A stretch of DNA of 7,434 bases from an uncultured Spirochaetaceae bacterium. Lineage in GTDB: Bacteria > Spirochaetota > Spirochaetia > Treponematales > UBA12059. The translations under genes and the position numbers were made by a program. Positions 1 through 6,347 of the stretch are shown here, in pieces (the first letter of the stretch is position 1; each line of letters begins with the position of its first letter). The stretch spans positions 1 through 7,434 of the forward strand of contig CALKWG010000520.1 in NCBI GenBank assembly GCA_938004315.1, written 5' to 3'. The notes under the pieces are model-generated. The model was not told where the DNA came from. It made no database searches and worked only from the letters and a program-made list of their open reading frames with translations.

Positions 1-1223
1 CAGCGCCAGCAGTGCGGGTAGGCGTGCAGGTACTGCTCGCGCTTGACGAGCTTGCCCTCGGCCTTCAGGCGCTCGATGATGGCCTTGTCAGCGTCCTTGA
101 CGAAGACGCCCTTATAGTCGCTTACCTCAGCGGTGAACTTGCACTCGTCGTCCACCGGGCAGACCGTGGGCACGCCCGTGCCCTTGAGCGTGGCGTAGTC
201 GTCCTCGCCGAAGCCCGGGGCGGTGTGCACGATGCCGGTGCCGTCCTCGGTCGTCACGTACTCGGCCGGGTGGACGCGGAAGGCGCCCTTGGCCGCGTGC
301 TCGGCGAAGTAGGGGAAGAGCGGCTCGTAGGAGCTGCCCACGAGCTGGGCGCCCTTGAGCCGCGCAACGACGTTCAGGCCGGCGGTATCCTTATAGTAGG
401 CGCCGAGCCGGGCCTCGGCCATGATATAGCGCTCGGCGCCGTCCTGCACCACGGCGTAGTCGACGTCGGCGCCGACGGCCAAGGCCAGGTTGGAGGGCAG
501 GGTCCAGGGGGTGGTGGTCCAGGCCAGGAAGAAGGCCGGGCCCTCGCCGGCGGGCAGCTTGGCCAAGGCGGCGGAGCCTTCCTTGAGCTTGAACTTGACC
601 GTTATAGCCGGGTCGTGCACGTCCTTATACCCGCCCAGCTGCAGCTCGTGGTTCGAAAGGACCGTGGAGCAGCGGGGGCAGTAGGGCATGATGCTGTGGC
701 CTTCGTAGACGAGGCCCTGGTCCCAGAGGCGCTTGACCACCCACCAGATGGACTCCATGTAGTCCGGCTCCATGGTCTTGTAGTCGTTGTCGAAGTCTAC
801 CCAGCGGCCTAGGCGGGTGACGATGCGTCGCCATTCGCCGGTGTAGCGCAGCACGATGGAGCGGCACGACTCGTTGAACTCGGCCACGCCGAATTTCTCC
901 ACCTCGGCCTTGCCCGATATGCCGAGCTCCTTCTCCATCTCGTATTCGACCGGCAGGCCGTGGCAGTCCCAGCCGAAACGGCGGTCTACCTTGAAGCCCT
1001 TCATGGTCTTGTAGCGCGGAATAATGTCCTTAATCGTACCCGGGACGAAGTGGCCGAAGTGCGGCAGGCCGGTGGCGAAGGGCGGGCCGTCGTAGAACAC
1101 GTACTCGGGGGCGCCTTCGCGCTCTGAGACGGATTTCTCGAAGGTTCGATGCTCCTTCCAGAAGGCGAGCACTTCCTCCTCCATGTTCGGGAAGCTCACC
1201 TTGGGGTCGACTGGCTTGTACAT
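1..1223 (-). CDS. ileS: Isoleucyl-tRNA synthetase, eukaryote-like (IleS2) type, N-terminal part (3' end outside window)
   Basis: Cytoplasmic class I aminoacyl-tRNA synthetase that charges tRNA-Ile with isoleucine. I translated the minus strand from ATG 1223-1221; it stays open for 407 codons to the left edge, against roughly 1,000-1,100 residues for the full family. Visible features: the class I nucleotide-binding signature around residues 44-58 (YDGPPFATGLPHFGH, the HIGH motif written HFGH), then GTIKD at 62-66 and GWDCHGLPVE at 84-93. A Cys pair, CPRC, lies at 182-185 in the connective peptide and is a probable zinc site. The CP1 editing domain shows the Thr-rich WTTTPWTLPSNLA at 235-247 and DGTGIVHTAPGFGEDDY at 327-343. 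The KMSKS loop and anticodon-binding domain lie outside the window. AGGAG (complement of 1229-1233) sits five bases before the ATG and fixes the start. The gene diverges from the gntR operon. The pattern fits IleS2 rather than the classical bacterial IleS1, and IleS2 enzymes are generally less sensitive to mupirocin. Confidence 0.96.
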   Translation of the reverse strand, partial: MYKPVDPKVSFPNMEEEVLAFWKEHRTFEKSVSEREGAPEYVFYDGPPFATGLPHFGHFVPGTIKDIIPRYKTMKGFKVDRRFGWDCHGLPVEYEMEKELGISGKAEVEKFGVAEFNESCRSIVLRYTGEWRRIVTRLGRWVDFDNDYKTMEPDYMESIWWVVKRLWDQGLVYEGHSIMPYCPRCSTVLSNHELQLGGYKDVHDPAITVKFKLKEGSAALAKLPAGEGPAFFLAWTTTPWTLPSNLALAVGADVDYAVVQDGAERYIMAEARLGAYYKDTAGLNVVARLKGAQLVGSSYEPLFPYFAEHAAKGAFRVHPAEYVTTEDGTGIVHTAPGFGEDDYATLKGTGVPTVCPVDDECKFTAEVSDYKGVFVKDADKAIIERLKAEGKLVKREQYLHAYPHCWR

Positions 1224-1228
1224 AGCTG

Positions 1229-1233
1229 CTCCT
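1229..1233 (-). promoter_or_regulatory. Ribosome binding site of ileS
   Basis: On the minus strand this reads AGGAG, five bases upstream of the ileS ATG (1223-1221). It supports that start over any upstream alternative. Confidence 0.75.
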
Positions 1234-1303
1234 GCGATTGGGGTACGATGCGCCCTGGCCGCGGCCCCCGCGCTACCGAAGGCGCGGCCCGGGACGGTTA
1301 GGC

Positions 1304-1333
1304 AGTATGCCATAGCGGGGCGGGCCGTTTCCA
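1304..1333 (-). promoter_or_regulatory. Possible weak promoter for ileS
   Basis: On the minus strand CATACT (complement of 1304-1309) is preceded directly by TGG, as in an extended -10 element. TGGAAA (complement of 1328-1333) lies 18 bases upstream as a poor -35. This would start ileS transcription near 1297 and leave a leader of about 75 bases. The match is weak and rests on the extended -10 only; no better candidate was seen between the two divergent genes. Confidence 0.3.
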
Positions 1334-1386
1334 GTGCGGCTGAAGGCTTCCGCGCCCGGGGCGGGGAGCTCGGCGTCCGTCGGCGC

Positions 1387-1415
1387 TTGACAAGTAGGTC
1401 TTCTTGTCCTATATT
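1387..1415 (+). promoter_or_regulatory. Sigma-70 promoter of the gntR-slipin-ABC operon
   Basis: A perfect -35 hexamer TTGACA (1387-1392) is separated by exactly 17 bases from TATATT (1410-1415), one mismatch from the TATAAT consensus. The stretch is conspicuously AT-rich compared with the GC-rich DNA on both sides. Transcription should begin about 1421-1424, giving a leader of roughly 40 bases before the GTG of the regulator. So strong a core promoter without restraint would be highly active, which fits the operator-like repeat placed immediately downstream. Confidence 0.85.
1389..1408 (+). promoter_or_regulatory. Imperfect palindrome between -35 and -10
   Basis: Arms GACAAG (1389-1394) and CTTGTC (1403-1408) are exact reverse complements. 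Two inner base pairs also match, so 8 of 10 pairs are symmetric across 20 bases. It overlaps the -35 hexamer and most of the spacer. Its centre is 32 bp from the centre of the downstream operator, close to three helical turns. It may be a second binding site, for this or another regulator, but its arm sequence differs from the downstream repeat and chance is possible. Confidence 0.4.
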
Positions 1416-1420
1416 CACAA

Positions 1421-1440
1421 TGTACTAAACAACTAGTACA
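1421..1440 (+). promoter_or_regulatory. Probable GntR (YtrA-type) operator overlapping the transcription start
   Basis: Perfect 7-bp inverted repeat TGTACTA-N6-TAGTACA (arms 1421-1427 and 1434-1440, spacer AACAAC). It begins five bases after the -10 hexamer, so it covers roughly +1 to +20. GntR dimers bind palindromes whose arms begin GT and end AC, as here. Its position in front of a gntR gene makes negative autoregulation the natural reading. That this particular protein binds it is inferred from position and symmetry. Confidence 0.8.
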
Positions 1441-1450
1441 ATCTAAGTTG

Positions 1451-1457
1451 AGGAGGT
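1451..1457 (+). promoter_or_regulatory. Ribosome binding site that fixes the GTG start of the gntR gene
   Basis: AGGAGGT, a near-perfect Shine-Dalgarno sequence, lies five bases upstream of GTG 1463. A TTG at 1448 is in the same frame but lies before and overlaps this site, so it is not a plausible start. Confidence 0.85.
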
Positions 1458-1462
1458 CGAGC

Positions 1463-1882
1463 GTGGCTCCTGCCCAAGACAGAAAGCCTATACAGTTCAG
1501 CCTTGACCCCAAGAGCGGCGTACCCTTCTACAAGCAGATCATCCTACAGGTGGAGTTCGCCATAGCCGACGGCCGCTTCGCCACGGGCGATCAGCTACCT
1601 ACCGTACGTAGCCTGGCCGTCGACCTGAAGATCAACCCCAACACGGTAGCGAGGGCCTATAACGAGATGGAAATCCGCGGCATCGTCACGACCCAACAGG
1701 GGACGGGTACCTTCATCAGCGACAAGCGCCTCGAGCTGAGCGAGGTCGAGCGGGAGGGCATGCTCGAGAGCCTCGCGCGGCCCTTCGTAACCAAGGCCGC
1801 CAGCTACGGCTTCTCGGCCGACGAGGTGATAGGCGCGGTCCGCGAGTGCTATGCGGGTTTCGTACAAGGAACGGAGGCTTAG
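1463..1882 (+). CDS. GntR-family transcriptional regulator, YtrA subfamily
   Basis: DNA-binding repressor of 139 residues, typical for the short YtrA subfamily, which has a winged helix-turn-helix and only a short helical dimerisation tail. The winged helix spans about residues 20-86: PFYKQIILQVEFAIADG, then GDQLPTVRSLAVDLKINPNTV (helix-turn-helix), then ARAYNEMEIRGIVTTQQGTGTF (recognition helix end and wing). Residues 87-139 form a charged helical tail with no metabolite-binding FadR- or UTRA-type domain. GTG is chosen as start because AGGAGGT lies five bases before it. The stop is three bases before the ATG of the slipin gene, so the two are cotranscribed. YtrA-type regulators commonly head ABC-transporter operons; YtrA of Bacillus subtilis responds to certain cell-wall antibiotics. 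The operator at 1421-1440 suggests it represses its own operon. The inducer is unknown. Confidence 0.93.
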   Translation: MAPAQDRKPIQFSLDPKSGVPFYKQIILQVEFAIADGRFATGDQLPTVRSLAVDLKINPNTVARAYNEMEIRGIVTTQQGTGTFISDKRLELSEVEREGMLESLARPFVTKAASYGFSADEVIGAVRECYAGFVQGTEA

Positions 1883-1885
1883 GAT

Positions 1886-3097
1886 ATGAACTGGTTCGGC
1901 ATAGGAGGCGCCAAGGCGCCGCAGAATCCCCGCATCGTGAACCCGCCCCCGAAGCGCGAGCGCGGCGATTTCTCCTTCGGCATCTTCTCCTTCATAGGCA
2001 TGCTGCTCATCGCCTCGATAGGCGCGGCGATTGGTGGCCTGGCCTTCGGCGCCCTGGAGCCGGCGCTCATCGTGCGCGGCTATACGGCCGTCGCCGTGGC
2101 AGCGCTTCTTTACGCGGCCTTCCCGAGCTGGAACGCCTTCATCTACTCGTTCATCGCCGCCCAGATCGTCATGTTCTCGGCCACGGGGCTGCGCGGCGAA
2201 TGGGCCTTCCTAGGCTACGAGCCCGCCGCGGCGCAGCTGCCTTTCATAGCGGCCGTAGCCTTCGCGGTCATAGCCGGCCCCTCGGTCCAGGTCGTACCGC
2301 ATTGGGACAAGGCCCTGGTGCTGCGCCTGGGGCGCTTCCACAAGGTGAAGGGCCCGGGGATCTTCCTCCTGGCCCCGCTCGTAGACCGCTGCGCCGCGGT
2401 GGTCGATACGCGCATACGTGTGACCGACTTCAGCGCCGAGCGCATCCTGACCCGTGACACGGTGCCCATACACGTGGACGCGCTGGCGTTCTGGATGATC
2501 TGGGACGCCCAGAAGGCGATCCTGGAGGTAGAGGACTTCTTGGAGGCGGTGACGCTCTCTGCCCAAACCGCCCTTCGCGATTGCTTGGGTAAATATACCT
2601 TAACTACGATCCTATCGGAGCGCGAAACGCTCTATCGCGAGATACAAAGTATCCTGGACGCCAAGACCAACCCCTGGGGGATCACCATACTCTCGGTGGA
2701 GTTCGTAGACATCCAGCTGCCCAAGGACCTGGAGGACGTGATGAGCCGACAGGCCCAGGCCGAGCGCGAGAAGAAGGCCAGGCTCTTCCTCTCGGAGGCC
2801 GAGCGCGAGGTGGCGGCCAACTTCGTCGCGGCCTCGGAGGCCTACCGCGGCAGGCCGGAGGCCCTGAGCCTCCGCGGCATGAGCATGGTCTACGACGCCA
2901 TCAAGGAGCGCGGCAGCATGGTGCTCATGCCTACGGGGGCGCTGCAGAACATGAGCATAGGCGGGGTCGTCGGCGCGGCGGCGATCGCGAACAGCCTAGG
3001 CGCGGCCGGCGGGGGCGCGGCCGCGGCCAGCGCCGAGAATCCCGGCGCGGCCGGCCCGGAAGAGCCCGGCGCGGACTATCGCCCCGAGAAAGCGTAA
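1886..3097 (+). CDS. Multi-TM slipin/stomatin-like SPFH (band 7) domain protein
   Basis: Integral membrane scaffold protein of 403 residues, longer than common bacterial slipins (about 250-320). After a short basic N-terminus come hydrophobic segments at about 32-57, 61-79, 83-99 and 117-137. These are followed by the SPFH domain (about 138-310) with family features: ALVLRLGRFHKVKGPGIFLLAPLVDR at 143-168 (seen as the LRLGRF and GPGIF blocks), VDTRIRVTDF at 173-182, LTRDTVPIHVDALAFW at 188-203, and WGITILSVEFVDIQLP at 264-279. A charged helix at about 280-318 (MSRQAQAEREKKAR) probably drives oligomerisation. The tail from about 350 is Gly/Ala/Pro-rich and looks disordered. GGAGG at 1873-1877 precedes the ATG by eight bases. 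SPFH proteins form ring or cage assemblies that organise membrane microdomains or regulate partner complexes. Its place directly before the ABC genes suggests it serves that transporter, but this is inference. Confidence 0.88.
   Translation: MNWFGIGGAKAPQNPRIVNPPPKRERGDFSFGIFSFIGMLLIASIGAAIGGLAFGALEPALIVRGYTAVAVAALLYAAFPSWNAFIYSFIAAQIVMFSATGLRGEWAFLGYEPAAAQLPFIAAVAFAVIAGPSVQVVPHWDKALVLRLGRFHKVKGPGIFLLAPLVDRCAAVVDTRIRVTDFSAERILTRDTVPIHVDALAFWMIWDAQKAILEVEDFLEAVTLSAQTALRDCLGKYTLTTILSERETLYREIQSILDAKTNPWGITILSVEFVDIQLPKDLEDVMSRQAQAEREKKARLFLSEAEREVAANFVAASEAYRGRPEALSLRGMSMVYDAIKERGSMVLMPTGALQNMSIGGVVGAAAIANSLGAAGGGAAAASAENPGAAGPEEPGADYRPEKA
2999..3075 (+). repeat. Low-complexity GC repeat in the slipin tail
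   Basis: The word GGCGCGGCC occurs at 2999-3007, 3014-3022 and 3044-3052, with a truncated copy GGCGCGGA at 3068-3075. In the slipin reading frame these encode Gly/Ala-rich sequence of residues 372-397. The stretch is likely to vary in length between related strains and may cause assembly error. Confidence 0.5.
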
Positions 3098-3108
3098 AGG
3101 AGGCCGAT

Positions 3109-3798
3109 ATGGCGGCTATATTAGAGCTTAAGCAGGTTACGAAGATCTATCGCAAGGGCGACAACGAAGTGCGCGCCTTGGCCGGCGTAGATCTTTGCAT
3201 AGAGCGCGGCGAGTTTACCGCGATCATGGGCCCCTCGGGCTCGGGCAAGACCACCTTCCTGAATATCGTGGGCTGCCTGGACTCGCCGAGCGCCGGGACC
3301 GTGAGCTACGACGGGAGGAGCCTGGGAGCCATGAAGGAGGACGAGCTCTCCGAGTACCGCAAGCGGCATATCTCCTTCATTTTCCAATCCTATAACCTCA
3401 TCCCGGTGCTCACCGTGCGCGAGAACGTCGAGCTGCCCTTGGTCATCGAGCGTAGGATGGCCAAGGACGAGATCCGCGCCCGCGCCGACGAGGTCATCGC
3501 GGCGGTGGGCCTTAAGGGCCTGGGCGAGCGCTATCCGCGCGAGCTCTCGGGCGGCCAGGAGCAGCGCGTGGCCATCGCGCGGGCCCTGGTCAAGGACCCC
3601 TACATCGTGCTGGCCGACGAGCCCACGGCCAACCTAGACTCGCACACGGCGGAGGAGATCGTGGACATCATGAGGGAGATCAACCGGGCCAAAGGCGCGA
3701 CCTTCATCTTCAGCACGCACGACCCCCTGGTAAAGACCCACGCGCGCCGCGTGGTCACCATACGGGACGGGCTCGTGCACGCCGACGAGCGGAAGTAG
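3109..3798 (+). CDS. ABC transporter ATP-binding protein, LolD/MacB type
   Basis: Cytoplasmic ATPase subunit of 229 residues, the usual length for LolD/MacB-type nucleotide-binding proteins. All catalytic motifs are intact: Walker A GPSGSGKT (41-48), Q-loop glutamine in FQSYNLIP (Q93), signature LSGGQEQR (146-153), Walker B IVLADEP (166-172, catalytic E171), D-loop NLDS (175-178) and H-loop STHD (H204). The family-typical TFLNIVGCLDSP follows Walker A. AAGGAGG at about 3096-3102 overlaps the end of the slipin gene and lies six bases before the ATG. Two FtsX-type permease genes follow directly, so it should energise that heterodimer. Such ATPases drive mechanotransmission, pulling lipoproteins, lipids or peptides from the inner membrane. 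LolD proper, MacB-type exporters and peptide-resistance systems share these motifs, so the substrate cannot be assigned from this subunit. Confidence 0.96.
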   Translation: MAAILELKQVTKIYRKGDNEVRALAGVDLCIERGEFTAIMGPSGSGKTTFLNIVGCLDSPSAGTVSYDGRSLGAMKEDELSEYRKRHISFIFQSYNLIPVLTVRENVELPLVIERRMAKDEIRARADEVIAAVGLKGLGERYPRELSGGQEQRVAIARALVKDPYIVLADEPTANLDSHTAEEIVDIMREINRAKGATFIFSTHDPLVKTHARRVVTIRDGLVHADERK

Positions 3799-3807
3799 GG
3801 GGCGGCC

Positions 3808-5058
3808 ATGGGAACCCTGTTTAAGATAGCCTGGCGCAACGTCTGGCGCCACGGCAAGCGCACGGCGCTCACCATCGTCACCATGGCCTTCGGCCTGGGG
3901 CTCTTCATCGGCATGGATTCCATGCTCAAGGGCATGGACCGCTCCGGCCTGGACAATATCGTCGCCCTTACCGACTCATCGCTACGCGTCTCGACGGCCG
4001 CCTACGAAGAGGAGCGCCGGAGCTATCCCTTGGCGCACGGCCTACAGGACGCGGAGCGGCTCGAGGCCTTCCTCCTATCCCGGCCGCGCGTACAGGCCGT
4101 GGCGAGGCGGACTAGGTTCGTGGGCAGCCTGTCCAACGGCGTAGACGCCCTGCCGGTGCTCGCCGTCGCGGCCGAGCCGGGGCGCGACGAGCGCGTCCTG
4201 TCCATACCGGACTTCGTCGAGGGCTCTTGGCTAAAGGCGGGCGGCGAGCGCGAGCTGGTGCTGGGCTTCCGCCTGGCGGCCGACCTGGGCGTGGGCCTGG
4301 GCGACTGGGTGACCCTGGCGGCGCGCACCAAGTACGACGCCCAAAACGCCGACGACTTCAAGGTCGTGGGGCTCATCAACTCCTCGGAGCCGAGCCTTAA
4401 TTCCAGCGGCGTCTTCATATCGATGCGAGACGCGGACGGCTTCCTGGACCTGGAAGGCCTGACGACGGAGCTCATCGTGGCCATGGAGCGGCGCGTGAAC
4501 CTTAAGGACGCCATGGCCGATTCCGACGCCCTGGCCGCCGAGTTGGAGGCCGCCTTCCCCGGCCTGGACGCGCGCAGCTTCGGCGACGTGGGGCGCGAGT
4601 TCCTGGAGCTGGCCAAGGCCAAAAGCAAGAGCATCGGCCTGATCATCGGCATCATGATGCTCATCGCCGGCGTCGGCATAGCCAACACCGTCCTCATGAG
4701 CGTGTACTCGCGCATCCGCGAGATCGGCGTGCTCAGAGCCTTCGGCTTCAAGCCGCGGGAGATCTCCCGGCTCTTCCTCTTGGAGGGCGGGATACTGGGC
4801 GTCGTCGGCTCGGCCGCGGGCGTGGCCTTCGGCGTCGCGCTGGACGCCTACTTCATCTACGTCGGCTTCCCCATGGAGTCCATGATGGGGGAGATAGACA
4901 TGGGACTTCCCATCTGGGGCAATCTCTACGGGGAATGGAACCCGCAGCAGATGGCCGTGGCCGCCGTCGTCGGCGTCGCCGTGGCCCTCTTGGCCAGCCG
5001 CGCGCCGGCTAAGCGGGCGGCCCGCATGGAAGTGACGAACGCCCTGCGCTTCGTCTAG
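3808..5058 (+). CDS. FtsX/LolC-E-type ABC transporter permease (first)
   Basis: Inner-membrane permease of 416 residues with the type VII ABC layout. An amphipathic N-terminus (KIAWRNVWRHGKRTAL) precedes TM1 (about 19-38). A periplasmic MacB-PCD-like domain spans about 40-272. Three more TM segments follow at about 275-298, 322-350 and 380-398. The conserved coupling stretch SRIREIGVLRAFGFKPREI (301-319) lies between TM2 and TM3 and is the hallmark of FtsX-like domains; it contacts the ATPase. The start ATG follows the ATPase stop by nine bases, with only a G-rich, weak ribosome site (GGGGGCGG), so translational coupling is likely. It pairs with the next gene as LolC pairs with LolE. I see no separate membrane-fusion protein, which argues against a MacAB-TolC-type pump. 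Confidence 0.92.
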   Translation: MGTLFKIAWRNVWRHGKRTALTIVTMAFGLGLFIGMDSMLKGMDRSGLDNIVALTDSSLRVSTAAYEEERRSYPLAHGLQDAERLEAFLLSRPRVQAVARRTRFVGSLSNGVDALPVLAVAAEPGRDERVLSIPDFVEGSWLKAGGERELVLGFRLAADLGVGLGDWVTLAARTKYDAQNADDFKVVGLINSSEPSLNSSGVFISMRDADGFLDLEGLTTELIVAMERRVNLKDAMADSDALAAELEAAFPGLDARSFGDVGREFLELAKAKSKSIGLIIGIMMLIAGVGIANTVLMSVYSRIREIGVLRAFGFKPREISRLFLLEGGILGVVGSAAGVAFGVALDAYFIYVGFPMESMMGEIDMGLPIWGNLYGEWNPQQMAVAAVVGVAVALLASRAPAKRAARMEVTNALRFV

Positions 5059-5075
5059 CAGGCTAGGAGAGAACC

Positions 5076-6326
5076 ATGAATTGGGTAGTGGATATGGCGC
5101 TTCGCAATATCAAGCGCAACAAACGCCGGACCATCTTGGCCGCCGCCTCCATCGCGCTCTCGGTCATGCTCATGACCTTCTTAGGCGGCTTCGTGAACGG
5201 CATCCTGGACAATATGGTCAGGAACCTGACGCGGAGCGAGACGGGCCACGTCCGGGTCGTCACCCGCGGCTACGAGGCGCGGTCGCGCTTCATGCCGGTG
5301 GACGAGCTCGTGCCCGACCCCGAGGCCGTACTGGCCGCGATAGCCGACATCCCCGAGCTGAAGGGCCAGGTTACCGTGGCCAGCCAGCGCCTGGTCTTCG
5401 GCACGCTCCTGTCCAACGGGCCGAGCACCAAGGTCGCCATGGGCCTGGCCGGCGACCCGGAGAACGAGAAATCCCTCTTGAACCTGGATCGCAGCATCGC
5501 GGCCGGGCGCTACTTAAGCGCGCCCGGCGAGGCCATACTCGGCGAGCGCTTGGCCGCCGACCTGGGCTTTAAGCCCGGCGACGTCATGCGCGTCGTGACC
5601 CAAGGCGCCGACTACGGCCTAAGGCTCAAGCGCTTCACGGTGGTCGGCGTCTTTAAGAGCGGCCTGTCGGCGCTGGACTCCGGGGTCTTCCAGATACCGG
5701 TGTCCGACGCCAAGGAATTCCTGAGGACCGACGGGGGCGTGCAGCAGATCACGGTCATGCTGGACGATTACCGCGAGGCCGATCAGGCCGCCGCGCTCAT
5801 CGGCGCCGCGATCGCGGGGCTGCCGGGCGCCGAGGAGCTCCTGGTGCAGCCCTGGACGGCCATAGGCGACTATCCCCGGATCATCAGCATGATGGCCTCC
5901 ATTTACGAGTGGATCTATTTCGTGGTGGCCTTCCTGGGCGCCTTCATCATCACCAACATCCTGATGATGGTGGTGCTCGAGCGGCGCAAGGAGATCGGCA
6001 TACTCAAGGCCCTGGGCTTAAAGCGCCGCGAGGTGCTCGCCCTCTTCCTGGCCGAGGGCGGCGTGCTGGGCGCCATAGGCAGCGGGATCGGCGCGGTCCT
6101 GGGCCTGGGGCTCTGCTATGTCTTCTCGATCTACGGCATGGACTTCAGCGCGGCCATGAGCTCGCTGGATTTCCCGATCGATCCGGTCTTCTACGCGCGT
6201 TTCAACCCGCTGGACGGGCTCAAGATGTTCGCCATAGGCCTCTTCGTTTCCGTGCTCATGTCCTTCATGCCGTCGCGGCGGGCGGCGACCATGAACGCGG
6301 TGGACGCCATCAAGAGCGTGGCGTAA
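5076..6326 (+). CDS. FtsX/LolC-E-type ABC transporter permease (second)
   Basis: Second permease, also 416 residues, with the same layout. The N-terminal MALRNIKRNKRRTILA block leads into TM1 (about 19-41). A periplasmic domain spans about 45-270. TM segments follow at about 276-300, 322-350 and 382-399. The coupling motif LERRKEIGILKALGLKRREV (301-320) aligns with that of the first permease at the same residue numbers. The periplasmic domains of the two differ widely, as expected for a heterodimer with distinct roles. AGGAGAG lies a few bases before the ATG, 17 bases after the upstream stop. The protein ends with RRAATMNAVDAIKSVA, the common A-x-x-x-P-x-x-A-like C-terminus of LolCE/MacB proteins, where a cytoplasmic tail follows the last TM. 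Its role is assigned by family and operon context; the exported substrate is unknown. Confidence 0.93.
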   Translation: MNWVVDMALRNIKRNKRRTILAAASIALSVMLMTFLGGFVNGILDNMVRNLTRSETGHVRVVTRGYEARSRFMPVDELVPDPEAVLAAIADIPELKGQVTVASQRLVFGTLLSNGPSTKVAMGLAGDPENEKSLLNLDRSIAAGRYLSAPGEAILGERLAADLGFKPGDVMRVVTQGADYGLRLKRFTVVGVFKSGLSALDSGVFQIPVSDAKEFLRTDGGVQQITVMLDDYREADQAAALIGAAIAGLPGAEELLVQPWTAIGDYPRIISMMASIYEWIYFVVAFLGAFIITNILMMVVLERRKEIGILKALGLKRREVLALFLAEGGVLGAIGSGIGAVLGLGLCYVFSIYGMDFSAAMSSLDFPIDPVFYARFNPLDGLKMFAIGLFVSVLMSFMPSRRAATMNAVDAIKSVA

Positions 6327-6332
6327 TTTCGT

Positions 6333-6339
6333 AAGGAGA
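6333..6339 (+). promoter_or_regulatory. Ribosome binding site of the LolA-like gene
   Basis: AAGGAGA lies eight bases upstream of ATG 6348 and fixes that start. An out-of-frame ATG at 6340 directly follows the site and meets TGA after three codons, so it is not used. Confidence 0.7.
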
Positions 6340-6347
6340 ATGCTACC

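Noticed and set aside
12..812. Long plus-strand open frame of 266 codons opposite ileS
   Set aside because: It is the antisense of a well-supported ileS with IleRS motifs; its product is a low-information Ala/Gly/Val/Leu/His-rich sequence typical of antisense frames in GC-rich DNA.
1268..1287. Hairpin CCGCGC-N8-GCGCGG between ileS and gntR as a terminator
   Set aside because: There is no T-run on either side, and it lies in a region where GC-rich stems arise easily by chance; no gene ends next to it.
1224..1300. T-box or other riboswitch in the ileS leader
   Set aside because: The leader is only about 75 bases from the proposed start, and I see no T-box core sequence and no terminator/antiterminator pair.
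1183..1428. Small plus-strand frame across the divergent intergenic region
   Set aside because: It overlaps the ileS start and the operon promoter, has no ribosome site and shows no recognisable protein features.
1448..1462. TTG at 1448 as the start of the GntR gene, adding five residues
   Set aside because: The Shine-Dalgarno AGGAGGT (1451-1457) would lie inside the coding region, and GTG 1463 is ideally spaced from it.
2581..2612. AT-rich patch inside the slipin gene (TTGCTT, TAAATATACC) as an internal promoter
   Set aside because: The -35-like and -10-like words are not spaced correctly, and the patch encodes a normal part of the SPFH domain.
4023..4751. Minus-strand open frame of 242 codons opposite the first permease
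   Set aside because: It is the antisense of an intact FtsX-type permease, its product is Ser/Arg/Pro-rich without motifs, and it lacks its own ribosome site.
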